A stretch of DNA of 64,000 nt from Sanderia malayensis (GCA_013076295.1 RQOL01000856.1:1-64000), one strand, 5' to 3'. Positions 11,001 through 22,100 are shown, counted from the first letter of the stretch. The notes: generated from the sequence alone by a model not told the origin. Made by a program: numbers and translations.

Positions 11001-14000
11001 CAATCATCTGTTTGGACAAGTGGTCATCCTTGGATGAGACAATCCAGAAGTTCTTTTCCATCAAAGACGATTGAGGAAATTAACCTGACAAATAACCAAC
11101 TGATTGAGGTTCAGAAGGAAATCAAGCCACAACAAGAAGCAACCTACTTTGTATCTCACATCAATGAAGAATCGATCAAGAAAATCAACTTAAGATATCA
11201 GTTTTCCAAATATCTGATAGACCCAAACCGTCATAAGTTTTCAACCATTGTTCGCATCATGGCATATGTGCTACGATTCATCAATGTCTACGTAAAGAAG
11301 CAAAAGTCACCTGGACCCGTTCTAACCGATCAAGAGATTGCCCATTCAGAGAACTATTTCTTCAAGAAGGCGACAAAGGAAGTGAAACAGTTCTCAAGCC
11401 CAGCAAAGTACAAGAAGATTGCGCTTGAAAAAGACGGTATCCTTGTTCATGTTGGTCGTATCCTACCAACTTCAATTACAGTCCTTGGTAATTTGACCAA
11501 GACGATGAAAGACTTGGCGCCAACAACATTCTGTGTGCCAATCATTGACAGATTTTCACCAATTGCTATCAGCCTTGTGAACGAAGTCCACTGGTACAAC
11601 CCAACAGCAAAGCATTCTGGCAATGAAACAACTTGGCGACATGTTTTACAAAAAGCGTTTATCATAGAAGGAAAATCACTTGTAAAGGACATACGATCAT
11701 CTTGCCATCGCTGCCGCTTCATATTGAAGAAATCCATTAACGTTGAGATGGGTCCACTATCATCAAACAACCTATGCATCGCTCCAGCTTTCTATATCAC
11801 ACAAGCTGACCTTGCAGGACCATTTCAAGCATTCTCACAGCACCAAAAAAGAACCACTGTGAAAATTTGGCTTCTTGTTTTCTGCTGCTCTACGACCACG
11901 TGCATCAACATCAAGGTAATGGAGGATTATTCTACACCGTCATTTATCCAAGCCTTTATGCGCTTTGCCTGTCAATTTGGCTACCCCTCAAAGCTACTCA
12001 TAGATGAAGGTGGTCAACTAACCAAAGGTTGCCAGACAATGAAGTTTGATTTCATCAACATCCAACAACAACTCCACAAAGATATGCATGTCGAGTTTCA
12101 AACGTGCCCCGTTGGAGGGCACAACATGCATGGACGTGTGGAACGCAAGATAAAATCGGTCAGAAGCTCACTCGAGAAGAATCTTCATCTCCACCGTTTG
12201 TCAATCATTCAATGGGAAACAATGGCATCAATCATTGGCAATTCAATCAACAACATGCCACTTGCTGTTAACAATATCACAGCTGATGTTGAAATGGCCG
12301 ATCTCATAACACCGAACCGACTACTTCTGGGTCGAAACAATGAAAGAGGTCCAACCGGAGGATTAGCCGTGGAAAATGATCATATCAAATTGATTCGTGA
12401 TAATCAGAAGATCTACAACGCATGGTTTGATGCTTGGCTAACAACTCATGTGCCAAATCTCGTTGCCCGTCCAAAGTGGTTTAATTCAGACACGGATCTG
12501 AAAGTCGGTGATGTTGTCTTGTTCTTGAAGCAAGAATCCGTCTTGTGCAACACATATCAGTACGGTATGGTCGATGAAGTAGAGCGTGGTCGTGACAGTC
12601 GAATACGTTGTGTGAACGTTCGTTATCACAATGCAAGTGAAAATTGTAAAAGGTTGACAACAAGATCTTCTCGTAGCTTGGTCGTCATTCATGGTGTTGA
12701 TGAAATTGATTGGTCCAAAGAACTGGATGAGTGTTTCAAAATGTCTCAAAGAACTTGACCTAAATATATTTCAATGAACACTTAATGATTTGCTTATTGT
12801 TACTTTTATTCGTGGGGGGAGTGTAAGGGCGTTACCCTGTTAGTCTTAGTTCAATTCAATTTCTCTATTGTTATCCTGTTAGTCATAGTTCAATTCAATT
12901 TCTCTATTGTTATCCTGTTAGTCTTAGTTCAATGATCTCTATTGTAATATCTCTTTAAATAGTGCAGCCTCTCATCTCTTTAACACATCAGTTCTCATCA
13001 AGTCATCAACGAGGAAGGAGCTCTAGTCAACACGGTCAATCACAGCAATCTTTATCTGGCAAGCTGGTAGGATTTTGTTTCGTTTTTTTTGGCAGCCATT
13101 TTGTTTTTATAGGTGTGGCATATCGATAGTTTTCTTTAGTTTCAATTAAATAGTTTTCTAATACTTATCAAATACGTAGTTCAAACTAGATTTGTGACCA
13201 ATATTATATTAATTTATTTAGTTTGAACTTCTTGGTTTCAAATGATGTTATGAACAAGCCAGAACAAATTTTGAGTTGTCCTTCTTCGACTACAACATGT
13301 ATCTGTCATTTACGATTATGCTTAAACCTTGTGTAATGAGCATGTATATGTCTTATAACCATTCTACTTAGGATTCAAATTTACATTGAATTCTAGAACT
13401 GTTTGACTTCAAATCCATGCTGTGATGGAATGATATGCAAATTGAAACCTGGTGCACAATGCAGTACAGGGAAGTGCTGCTCGCAATGCAAGGTACAGTT
13501 GCTCAATTTTACCCACATCAACACATTTATAATTGTAAACAAACTCACCAAGTAGGCACTTCTTGTCGTTGGTTTGGTTACTTTACCAAGCACACAATTT
13601 TTCTTGAATATTAATGCAATGCCTGTAAATAAAGCAATATAATTGAAAATTTCATTTGAGTTTTACATGGAAATGCAGAGTTATTCTACAATTATCATGT
13701 TTCTTAATAGGTCTTACGTTTGGACGACTGCACTGCAATCCTAAGCTCGTCTACATATTGATATTAATTAAGGCCTATAGGTTAAAGACCTTTCCGAGCA
13801 CAACAGTAACACTATTACTTCATAAGCTTATTGTTTTATCAAACGGCATCTATTCTCCATAGAAGCATTATATCTTTTATAAGGAACCAAATTATAAGGA
13901 ACCTACGTGCAAAAATAATGGGAAAATACTTACAAAAACGTCGCCAAGGAATTTGTCTGTAGTATATTTTTTATGACAAAATGTAACTGAAAAATAAAAA

Positions 14001-16259
14001 TAGAATAACATTTATGCTCAGTCAAATCTTACAGAAATCAGATACCTATTTCTCATACTGATACTTTGTAGCTATGATTTATTTATCCACAACACAAACA
14101 AAAACTTAAGATACTTTATTCTCATTTTCAGCGACAAATAACTGGGGAATGTGCAGGTAATTATGAATTAGCAATGTGACCAAGCCTATATTTACTTCGG
14201 TGGAGAACAATCTTCTTGCCTTAAATTTTGCTTTATAAAATATCATTTTCTACCACTATAGGACCAGTTACTGTTTTAAGATATAGAAAGGGAGTAATTC
14301 GATCGAATCCCGAAGCATTTAATGTTCATCGTCATTGGAAGATTGTAGCAAAGCCTGGACAAATAATAGTTTTGCAATTCAACAAGAAGAATATGTACAT
14401 GGATTTCCATATTGATTGTGCTTATGATTACATCGAGGTAGTAGCCATAAATTACTTCTTTACTTAAGTGTAGTTTGTAATTATCTATTTACTTATTTGC
14501 ATTTTTAAATACTTGAAAATTTCTGTTTATAGGTTCGTGATGGTGGTAATGAAACTTCGAAGGTGCTTGGAAAATACTGCAACAATAAACTGACGCCATA
14601 TTTCTTGAAATCATCATCAAACGAAATGCTTATCACTTTCCATTCTGACATGTCATTTGCAAGTGCTTTCACAATAAAATATTTTTTCGCCCATGCTGAC
14701 AGCAGCAGAAAAGGTAAAATTGACCACTTGCATTTTATAAGATGAGCAACAAAACATACTTGCTTACACTGCAAGTAAGTTGTACTTCATGGCAGTCGAA
14801 TAAGCTGGAAATTCAGTTATATTTGTTCTAATTATAAACAATAATGTTTTGAAATTTGTTTTGATTCAGGAAGCTTTACTATCAGACGATCTAGAGCAAT
14901 GCCCCCTGGGACTTTGACTGCTGTTACTTGCAATGGAAAAAGTTTGAAGATAAAATGCAATGTGGATGAATTGATACAGATCAAATCTTCATATTATGGA
15001 TACATTAAAAGTTCCAACTGTGAAAAGAATGCCGCACCTTCTTCTTGTAAACTTGTCGAGTATGAATATTCCTCAATTTTATCTATTATGCCTGCCATGT
15101 GTCTTCTATGAACGCCCAATTCAATGAAAACTTCAGTAGCAATTTTTGCTTATTCAGTCAAGCTTTAGCTCAATGCTTAGTGATAGACAACCTCATGTAA
15201 CTAATTAAGTTGTGGATAACAGGGTCCATATTGGCCAAAGAGGCCTCGGTGTTCACTGCCACGTAGGCCCAATTGTATATTTGCTAAAAATGCTAGGACC
15301 TTGAATCACTCAAAGGAAAGCCTTAATATCCCCAATTTGTGAGGTAAAGCGTGAAGTATGTAAGTTTATAAGATTTTTCAGATTTGACCCATGTAATATT
15401 AAATATTTTTCAGTGTGACAGCAATAATGAAAAGACGTTGCGAGGGTAAAAAGTTCTGCAAAGTAAAGGTCACCGAAAGGATTTTTGGCCAACACTGCAC
15501 TGGTGTAAGAAAGGCTTTACAAACGGCATTTAAATGCCTCAACAAAGATCCAGCAAAGCAAAGTAGGTAGACATTACAAAAATTTGTGAATTGCGTTCAT
15601 TGAGCTAGAGTTGCATACATGTTTTGTTCTAATGAATGGAAACTAGTGATGAAGGCCTTTCATTCAGACACACGTGAATACAGTGAGCTTCTATACGTTA
15701 CAAAGTCAGGAAAAATTTAGATTTCTTTGAGTTTTCAATCTTTGAAGTCTGAAGAAAAGGTAAATGAAAGAGTCCTAGAAATTAAAATAGAAGTATTTGA
15801 TATCTCGTAAAATTAAATATTAGTAATAAAAGTGTTACTTGGAATTTGAATCTAATTCATAGAGAGTGTTACTTGGAATTTGAATCTTGTAGTTCGTACA
15901 TCTTATTGACTTAAGTGGATTTGTATTTTGCTTATATTTTAGAAGTATACGATTGCCTCACTTATGACAAAAACAGAAAAACACTGGTGCATAAAAGACA
16001 TGCACTGCCATGTCGTGACAAATTCAAATGGTTGGATAACAACATCTTATACCATGAAGGCACTAAAATGTGCATGAACTCCCACACACAGCTATCGCAC
16101 AATTGTTATTCTCAGTACAATGCACAAATTATGCTGGACAATGGATTGATTAAGTCCCTGGCTCAGGAAAAGTGTTGGTATGGACCCTTTGCAAGATCCT
16201 ATGGACCGAATCTTGAAGCAAACTGTGAAAATTATATTCAAAAAGTTATAATTGAGTGA
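2091..16259 (+). CDS. Secreted ADAM-like metalloprotease with disintegrin, CUB and SUEL-lectin domains
   Basis: Nineteen exons: 2091-2145, 2312-2359, 2438-2640, 2971-3046, 3321-3436, 3573-3659, 4273-4442, 4935-5058, 5340-5412, 5511-5574, 5710-5809, 6088-6159, 13397-13492, 14132-14156, 14262-14437, 14533-14713, 14870-15059, 15414-15562, 15943-16259; 773 residues, phases all agree. Order: signal peptide (1-18), cysteine-poor beta-trefoil-like segment (about 35-105), M12B reprolysin domain (about 128-370) with HELGH at 305-309, third His 315 and Met-turn CTM at 333-335, disintegrin (about 379-428, starting CGNG), CUB (437-555), SUEL/rhamnose-binding-lectin domain (556-668), C-terminal Cys/Trp-rich lectin-like tail. 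No transmembrane helix, so secreted. Oddities: the Gly of HExxHxxGxxH is Phe ([11 protein letters not shown]), and no classical prodomain is seen. Exons 3-4 are weakest (poor splice sites; reading through exon 3 gives a stop at 2656-2658 and AATAAA just after), so the N-terminus could be a separate small gene. Substrate unknown. Confidence 0.8.
2641..3320. other. Intron region with uncertain small exon
   Basis: Between exons 3 and 5 of the metalloprotease model the only in-phase candidate exon is 2971-3046, which ends at a GTACGT donor and restores the phase needed by the next exon. Its acceptor has a poor pyrimidine tract. Near 3120-3160 the minus strand resembles a tRNA T-arm (GGTTCGATTCC), but no other tRNA arm is present, so a decayed tRNA-derived SINE is more likely than a gene. 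Confidence 0.4.
3672..4167. mobile_element. Harbinger-like MITE in a metalloprotease intron
   Basis: This 496-bp element begins GGGCCTGTTCATATGAG and ends with the near reverse complement of that sequence (CTCATATGAATAGGCCC). The inverted ends continue for about 45 bp with repeated GAGGTGGGAT/ATCCCACCTC motifs. It is flanked by TAA on both sides (3669-3671 and 4168-4170), which matches the 3-bp TWA target duplications of PIF/Harbinger transposons. There is no coding capacity, so it is a non-autonomous element. It lies between exons 6 and 7 and leaves their splice sites intact. Confidence 0.75.
6156..6160. repeat. Target-site duplication ACATG, left copy
   Basis: ACATG directly precedes the TG of the left LTR and recurs at 13295-13299 immediately after the CA of the right LTR. 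A 5-bp duplication is normal for BEL/Pao integration. The duplicated bases are the last four bases of a disintegrin exon plus the first G of its splice donor. Confidence 0.9.
6161..6633 (+). repeat. Left LTR of the BEL/Pao element
   Basis: The 473-bp repeat begins TGTAAGGGCG and ends CTTCGACTACA, with the usual TG...CA termini. It contains about two and a half copies of a 39-bp tandem unit (6175-6213, 6214-6252, then a partial) built around GTTCAATTCAATTTCTC. It matches the right LTR base for base as far as I can read. Confidence 0.95.
6293..6331 (+). promoter_or_regulatory. Probable LTR core promoter
   Basis: TTTAAATA at 6293-6300 is a TATA-like box. About 30 bases downstream is ATCAGT (6326-6331), which fits an invertebrate initiator. 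The same arrangement is present in the right LTR. Transcription from here would mark the start of the R region. This is inferred from spacing and sequence only. Confidence 0.4.
6729..12758 (+). CDS. BEL/Pao polyprotein (Gag, protease, reverse transcriptase, RNase H, integrase)
   Basis: One 2009-residue frame carries all retrotransposon functions. The first ~450 residues are a helical Gag-like region. A zinc-knuckle-like CFICGKDDH starts at 463 but lacks the final Cys; further Cys/His clusters follow. The aspartic protease DSG is at 619-621. The reverse transcriptase has YVDD at 1111-1114. The RNase H-like segment has GDASED near 1293. The integrase has an HHCC zinc domain (His 1621 through CHRC 1659-1662) and catalytic D1694, D1759 and E1805, a D-64-D-45-E spacing. 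A C-terminal DUF5641-like segment ends the protein. The ATG lies 95 bases after the left LTR. All key catalytic residues are present, so the element may be active. Confidence 0.95.
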   Translation: MQRPKRKVGQRIDYKLLSTTGERKVSDIMPDEKPVLTVNAINAAVIVEELSDFITDNDPCTIKDSNDLMLTCIEKIESMRLEFKTRFRILKAELGDERYQAEYEGEYQRVRKSISAYIQQTNKLIQKVNTKSETINHHKATFLKYEMERHATEIKEVAICEVSHLSNEELRSRNQDLNKHSRTFASLSAKFKECIELAPSEFEQSKAKYEAVVKLWEAYCAMIVKEFKKREMEKIESFNKSKLNIKLDKFSGYESAINIYDFKTDFMKLYEHSVPTNLQADLLKNNHLEKDALTLVKNVSDIKEIWNRLKEAYGDTKTLLFNKISELTSCEMIRSRDPTKIINSISKISNLMRDLMQLSSDHHIENELYYSDAFDQACNLLGDERSIRWLTISCDEPKEGKWKWRQMLDFLDKEIKMQQQRAILQSKSKKQEPTNPIMKRRSGHHTSFNTPPSNSPIQDQTICFICGKDDHVQTRGPRGMKLIQYFSCKTFVDMTPAERLNTLKSKSLCFQCLFPGARANQEKHQEGLCQRDFICQNVDHQGFPMKKHILVCEKHKNNKQNQDTLEHYKSRCIVRQPVPSYSKEIKLSFHANTEDNNTDAIFMFQNILVDKKVYNIFYDSGCSDFISRHEAVKQLNQRAKQVYAGPILTNGVGNLTSESKNGIYTVNLPLANGKDAIMTGVCLDKLTHDFPMYQLHGDVINDIHNGFRQIAGDPRNLPSVPAQVGGSMDFMIGIQYLRYHPRFIFQLPSGLTIFESHFKSADGSRGIIGGPHKVFKQINQQHINVTNFVNHQFRLYSYGYHVNPDAKFLGYPSHQADIFFSSNGEDQEFINKVKLFEAAEHIGSEITFRCVNCRGCQACKDLKSADETMSVQEEIEQDAINRSVKVNINERSSVATLPLMQNPTTHLAPNRHIALKVYNQQLKRLASYPEDKEDILKSEKKLQNLGYVEYVKNLPNHIQAELEHNKIKNFIPWRAVWKENSISTPCRVVFDASMKTDTGYSLNDLLAKGRNNMNKLIEIFIRWRSHHIGIHTDVSKMYNSVQLDESQWCLQRYLWEDNLDPSKPPEEKVIKTLIYGIKSSGNQSERALRQTANIFKEKYPKVNRIINKDVYVDDCVTGEKTLEEAFSLADDLEVVVNHGGFLLKGFTFSQQKPHESLSSDGETVSVAGMKWFPESDHIIIDNPEINFAEKYRGKKPKQIREVPKALTRRQCMSKVAEVFDIAGLVTPITATLKVDLHQLVQRRMNWDDVLPDSLRNIWLSHFEMLQEIKTIKFKRAVVPPEAINLEINTLDFGDASEDLICAAIYARFALKSGEYSCQLVFARSRLVPEEMTQPRAELYAALVNTHSGEVVRKSFQHATSIKFTDSQIALYWINKPTIQLKQWVRNRVNEIKRLTSSSQWVYIQSNDMVADIGTRRCTSINDVNQSSVWTSGHPWMRQSRSSFPSKTIEEINLTNNQLIEVQKEIKPQQEATYFVSHINEESIKKINLRYQFSKYLIDPNRHKFSTIVRIMAYVLRFINVYVKKQKSPGPVLTDQEIAHSENYFFKKATKEVKQFSSPAKYKKIALEKDGILVHVGRILPTSITVLGNLTKTMKDLAPTTFCVPIIDRFSPIAISLVNEVHWYNPTAKHSGNETTWRHVLQKAFIIEGKSLVKDIRSSCHRCRFILKKSINVEMGPLSSNNLCIAPAFYITQADLAGPFQAFSQHQKRTTVKIWLLVFCCSTTTCINIKVMEDYSTPSFIQAFMRFACQFGYPSKLLIDEGGQLTKGCQTMKFDFINIQQQLHKDMHVEFQTCPVGGHNMHGRVERKIKSVRSSLEKNLHLHRLSIIQWETMASIIGNSINNMPLAVNNITADVEMADLITPNRLLLGRNNERGPTGGLAVENDHIKLIRDNQKIYNAWFDAWLTTHVPNLVARPKWFNSDTDLKVGDVVLFLKQESVLCNTYQYGMVDEVERGRDSRIRCVNVRYHNASENCKRLTTRSSRSLVVIHGVDEIDWSKELDECFKMSQRT
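12811..12821 (+). other. Polypurine tract
   Basis: The run GTGGGGGGAG lies directly against the start of the right LTR. This is the expected position and composition of the plus-strand primer for reverse transcription. Confidence 0.8.
12822..13294 (+). repeat. Right LTR of the BEL/Pao element
   Basis: The repeat is 473 bp and reads identical to the left LTR, including the 39-bp tandem units. It is followed by the second ACATG copy (13295-13299), after which the host intron resumes. Confidence 0.95.
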
Positions 16260-19116
16260 ACCCTTAAAAATATGTTAAAACATGGGTACAAGTAATTCAT
16301 TGTAGATGTTAGTGATCTAGTATTGTAGTATCTTGCGTGGACGAACATTTGACGTCTGTTTTCTTCGTCAAACTCTCTTAATTCACTTCAACATCAACCA
16401 TCTTCAAAGATCCTCAGCAGGCCTTTCTTCGCTTGCACATGCGTCAATGAAGGTTACCACTTTCAAGACACAATTCAGTCTTTTCAGAAAAGAGATTTGG
16501 ACTTAAGAATTCTACATGTTTAAGGAGCCATCCAATCTCAATAATCAAATCCTGCAAACGCAATGTTTTCGGCGCAGTCAACTTCAACCGACTAATGAGC
16601 AATTGTGTTATCTTAATGTCTTCTATTTCGCTAACAGCAACCAAAGCAAACAATTAGAATTTTCTGAAAGTATGGTTACCAAACAATACTGCTCTGGAAT
16701 TAAAATCATCTCATTAAAAACACTGCCAGAGAATACAACAAATTATAAAAAACCAGCTGAAAGAAAGACAACAGAAAATCACCTTCGGAAAAAGAGTACT
16801 GTGCTTTATACAAAGCAATGGTGATAAAAAATCCTGACAGTAACAAGTTGTTATGAACGTTGTACAATGCTTGAGCCAGGGCGCCAATCACCAATGAGAG
16901 CTTAGAGGGGCTCCACGGATGGCAGGGAAGTAAGTTTTTCTTGGAACAAAGATCAGGCTTCCTTGAAAAAGGTGACATCACAGCCACCACGAGAGGGGCA
17001 TCATCTAATCTGTTAAAGATCTACGATCAAGCAGGACTCACATCACCCGCAACACTACTGGGAAACCAATTTCATCGTAAAGTGAGACAGCAAGGTTTCA
17101 TGGAACACACAGCTTCCACAATATCTCGTGGACCGTTGGACAAAATGGGACTCAAATTAAAGCAGAACAGCTACACCACATATCATATCGCTACTTTGGA
17201 TGAAGCTATTGGTATCATCACTACACGTGAAACATCACAGAATCGGCACACAATTACAGGACCATATACACGCAAAGGAGGGTGAATGTCGGAAACTGAG
17301 GCACAAAGTATAATCCAGAACTTGTAATCTGTAAAATTATTTCAAAATCTAAGCAGACAAGGGAATTATTGTCTGAAAAATCAAGGCATTTTACTCGCTT
17401 GTGAAGTTTTCTCAATTCCACCAAACATTAAAATTCTGTGACTTTGGTTATATCAATATTCAAGTGTAAGAAAGTTGTGACTGTTCGCTGGGGTGAGAAA
17501 TGAAGGAAAACTATCGATTTTTGACTTCACATATACAAGTAAAACAGCACGAATTTACAATTAGAGTAAAATGTTGCGTAGATATTACGAAATTTAGGAT
17601 AAATACAAATATTCAAAACCGTCCGGGTACAGGTAATTCAAAATTATTTTACGTTACTGCAAAAGCAAATTAAAATAAAACACATTTTACTCGGTGATAT
17701 ATTGTACCATACCTTCCAAAGAAACTGAAATACAATTCACTGATCTACTATATTAGCAAGCAAAAATCAATGATTTCAAATTGGTTGAATATAAGATACA
17801 TACGTAGACTAACTACATTATTACGAAAACTGAGAAAAACAATGTTATTATTATTTTCAAATTCAACGCCCGCTGGAGAAGTTAAATATGGCAGAAAACG
17901 AGTCATCAAAGTTGAAGTTAAATTCTTATAATTATTTTAAGCAAAGAGATTCGAGTAGCAGAATTATGAGTTGGCGAGTAATTGTTTAAACATTTTGAAG
18001 CAGCAAATTTCAGAGTTATGTTAGGCCCTCTCAGTACACGCTTTTCTAAAACAAGAACACTTACCTAAATATTCGTTGACTTTGGAATGTTTTAAACCAA
18101 AGCCTTTCTGTAAAACATGCGGCCATTGTGAATTGAAATGAAGAAGTCTTTTATAAAGCAAACATTTTCTGACACAGTTTCAATGTCGTGTGCGAGCAGC
18201 GAATAAAAATGCTTCTTCTCGACAACAAATTTTTGTTTTAGTAATTGGAAAACCCTTAATTGAAAATCAAATAGTTTCATAGTGGAATTTCCCACCAGAA
18301 CATTCTGTGAAAATGTTGAGCGAGTTTTCAAGAAATGGAGTTCCCTTGGGTATTATTTTGAAAGATGTTCTGATTAAAAAAGCGTGCATTTATTGTTTGC
18401 AAATAATAAAACTAAAAATGCTATTATGAACACGAAACAATGAAAGTGCAAATTCGTCGTTTCTCCTTATGCTGATCAACTTATTTCTGACAATGTTTTA
18501 AGCCATATTGTGTCTAAAAGTTTTATATAATATTAGCTCCTGCTAATGCAAACTAAAACAGGGCACATGACATGTTGACTGATGCAAAAGTACAGTGCCA
18601 AATGGCCGATATGCGAAAATACAGAAAAATAGATAATGCAAAGACTTATATGATTGCCATACACATTACCATGAAATATTACATATAAAAATAAGGAATT
18701 CCAAATTATTTCCTGAATGCAAGTTGAAGCTTAAATTGATAAAAAAAGCCTGAAACCCAAAAGACAAAATTAAAGTTAAAAAAAGGAATGCAAAATCCAT
18801 CCAAAATAACAAGTCAAATATCATATTAAAAAAAATGATATTTGAAAAATGATATTTGTAAAAAAAATGCAGTGAGCCAAGCAATAAAGAAACTACTTGT
18901 ATAAAACTTTCAGGCTCACATCTTCATATAGAAGAAAAATATGAAAAAGGAGTGCTTCATGAATAACAATGGAAAGATTGGTTTATCAACAATCTTTCCA
19001 AGGATTGAGTTACGGTGAGGATAGATGGCGAAGATAAAATATGTCAAAAGTTTGGTGAGTTGCATTGCGTAACTTACCTTGTGCGATTATAATTATAAAT
19101 TGTCCAAAAATAGAAT
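16260..19116. other. Intergenic region between metalloprotease and EPS8-like genes
   Basis: The two genes are convergent here. No conserved gene is recognised. The sequence is AT-rich with scattered short open frames. The only frame with some protein-like composition is 16941-17285, listed separately. Polyadenylation signals of both genes must lie in this interval, but several AATAAA-like words exist and none could be assigned with confidence. Confidence 0.5.
16941..17285 (+). other. Unrecognised 114-codon open frame, possible element remnant
   Basis: An open frame of 114 codons with mixed, protein-like composition (Thr, Gly and basic residues) ends just before a GGAGGG run. I do not recognise any domain, signal peptide or membrane segment. 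There is no matching splice context with either neighbour. It may be a decayed retroelement fragment or chance. No function is proposed. Confidence 0.2.
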
Positions 19117-22100
19117 TCAATCATCATTGGGTGTAAAATAAAAGCCATCGTTATTGATAGTAGAAGTTGCGGCGAATGAAGAGAACGAGGGTTTCTCGGG
19201 TTCACGACTATGGGTGCCAATGTTCAATTTGCCAACATTGTGGTCGCGACTTGTGTCTGCATCATGATGCTTCAATTGCCGTTGCTGTTCAAGGAACTTC
19301 TTCTGCAGGTCTACCTGAAAGAGCAACAATAATTCTTGCTTTCACCAAAGACACTTGGCGGAACGCATTTACAGCAAACAATAAAAGCAACATATAAATA
19401 TACGTAAAAAAATCGCAACTTAGTCTCTTTTACAGGTAAATTGCGTTATTGAACTAACGGATGAGAAGGTCATTATTAATACCATCAAGCTATTTTCTAA
19501 ATAAAGTATAAGGATAATAAATAAAATGTGAATACTTTGATAAAAAGATATATCATACCTGGTTTGGAGCAAACGCTGACTTGACAACAACTTGGTGCTT
19601 TTGAACATTCTGAAAGCAGAAATATTGTTTGTTATTGCGGAGTAAAAGATATAAGGTGAATGAACAATTGAAAAACATCGAATCGCAATGGGGAAACAAA
19701 GCGACATTCTGAACAACCTTTTGTATCGTCTCTTGTCTCTCTTTCTTTTCCAATAGAACTTTCTAAAACGATCAAAAAATGAGGGCATGTTAGAATGGGT
19801 GAAAAGCAAAAAACAGAAACTGCAGTGCCATCTGGGCCATTAGAATAGTTGAAGGAAAAGTCAAACACCATCATTTATATTATTCAAATTAATAACGCCA
19901 TTTCACGGAAACATACCTGGAACTCTGTCATGGTCTTGTGTCTCTGTGGAATAAATGTTCACAGTGATAAGAGATCGTTTAACGTATATCAGATCAGCCT
20001 TAGTTATGCTACCCCTGATGGGTTTATCAGGTTCATGACGAAGAATAATAATGAACATGACAAAGCATATGGCTCAGGCTTAAGCAAGCGAATCATATTT
20101 CAATGCTCGCCACCCGCAATCAGCAACAAGTTACAGTTAATATTATCAGAAAATCAAGGACAACAAGGCGATCGTTGCGGTCTAGATATACATGAAAAAG
20201 GTGGGAGCAATCAAGACAGCTTTAGCTTACCGTGTTTGCGCCAATCTGCACTTCCAACTCTTGCGCCAAGCGCGTGCCTTCTTCTTCGCCAACTCTTTCA
20301 ATCAAATCTTCTTTAGACATTTTGAACAACTCCTTCGCTGCAACACCTTCCATCTTCTCAATAGTTCTATATTCAGAAAGACGAAATAATACAACGTCAG
20401 AATCATCATGAACCATCACCCAAAAAGAGGGTGGAAGAGAAAAAACATTTTATATTTATGTTAATTTTTGCAATGAATTGTTCTGAAATGGAGATGCAGT
20501 CAAGGACAAACAAAATAAAGCAATTACAGCAAAGCTATAAATTGATTACATGCTATTATCCGATGTTTTTCTAGCAAGGAAAGGTTCATGAAATTGCTGG
20601 AGATGGGATTGGGATGGAATTATTAAATAGTAACACTTCGAATCCTTAAAAACTTACATCGGTTCAAAAGCAAGTTTCTTGAGCCATCTCGAAACATCAT
20701 CAGCCGTGGAAGATTTGAACAGTGGAATGAAAAAGTCAACTGATTTGAACAATGGAATGAAAATATCAAAGCATTAGAAATCAAAACAATAACAACACAA
20801 CATAAAAAACGAAATCGTTACCACAAGTGCGTTCAGGGGGTCGAAGGTGAAAATTGATAGTTAATATTATTCTAATCACAGAAAGAGGGAAGCATACCAG
20901 GTTCGGCCTGCAGGGACGAGTTGCTCTTCACGCTTAGCTTGCTGTTTAATTCCGAGTGCAAATGTTGTTCATGGTGTACCACTTCTTCTACAAAATGACA
21001 TGAAAAAAGTCAGTGAGCCCAAAGCTCGCCATTTCAAAAATCAAGACTCGCTTCGACTGATCCGTTGGATATGGTAACCCTTGGTATGACGGGATTCCAA
21101 TGTAGTCATTGACCCTCCCCTACCGAACCAACTGTGCCACATACGAAGATTCGCTGCAATTAGCTATACAATTGCGAGCACAATGAATTGTAAACATACC
21201 GTATTTAAGTGAAATAGGGCTGACAATGACGTCACTCGTATCCACCGCAGCGGCACGCGGAGTTGTCGAAGGAGCGTCTGCAGATATATATGGTGGAGGT
21301 GGTGGTAAGAAATCGGGCGGCTGTTCCTCTTCTTCTGTGACTCGCATCCCGAGTGTCACTGGTTCTTGGACGACAACGGGCTTTGGTGAGACGAGCGGAG
21401 GTGGCTCTTTTGCTGGTGACGCCTGGCTGAATTGTGCCGATTCTGTGATGATCGACTTAGCTGTGACGACGGTGGGAGACCCTGGCTCGTCCTTGCTCGG
21501 GGGAGCTGGGTCCTTTCTTTTCGGAACTGTAGGAACTCTCTACATAGATTTTAAAAGAGAAGATCAAAAGAAAGCAAAGAAAAGCAAGGAACGAAGATCG
21601 CTACCAACGCGATCTTCCTTCGGATTTCTTGAAGTCTTTAGTGGGAAACGAGAATGGGTCCATTAGTCGCACGATGAGTCCCTCTTAGACAGGTCATGTT
21701 GACACTCTAACAACAGCTTAATTAGCGAGGACTTAAGTGCACGAATTCAAGGGCATGGAGAAACCTAACCAAAGCCAAGGTACGGTACAATATAAACTAG
21801 AAGCAGAGTTTCAAATGATATGGTTTTTACCTTCACTTGAGTGGAGGCTACGACAACAGGTGCTGTTACGTTCTGTGGACTGGTTGGGACTGAGGTCGAA
21901 CCATCGCCTGATGACGTGTCAGAATTGTCATCTGCAAGTACAAAAGCAAATTATGCATACTACATGATGCTAAACTAGAGAACTCTCATCGTAATAGTTT
22001 ACAGTCCCTTCACAAGTGCTCATAAAATACTTAACAAATAACCCCTTCTCTGAAACGCCCTTTTCAATAATCGCCACCTCTATTGAACGTCCCGAAAAAA

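Larger units (their letters stand above)
6161..13294 (+). mobile_element. Complete BEL/Pao LTR retrotransposon
   Basis: The element is 7134 bp, bounded by two 473-bp LTRs that I read as identical. It has a 5-bp target duplication, a short leader, a single uninterrupted polyprotein frame and a G-rich polypurine tract before the right LTR. Identical LTRs and an open frame show a very recent insertion. It sits in the same orientation as the host metalloprotease gene and now forms almost the whole intron between the two disintegrin exons. I could not assign a tRNA primer-binding site in the bases after the left LTR. Confidence 0.95.

Noticed and set aside
21226..21666. 146-codon plus-strand frame, Gly/Ser-rich
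   Set aside because: It is the antisense of the proline-rich exon of the EPS8-like gene (21200-21539), which has good splice sites and the right place in the family order.
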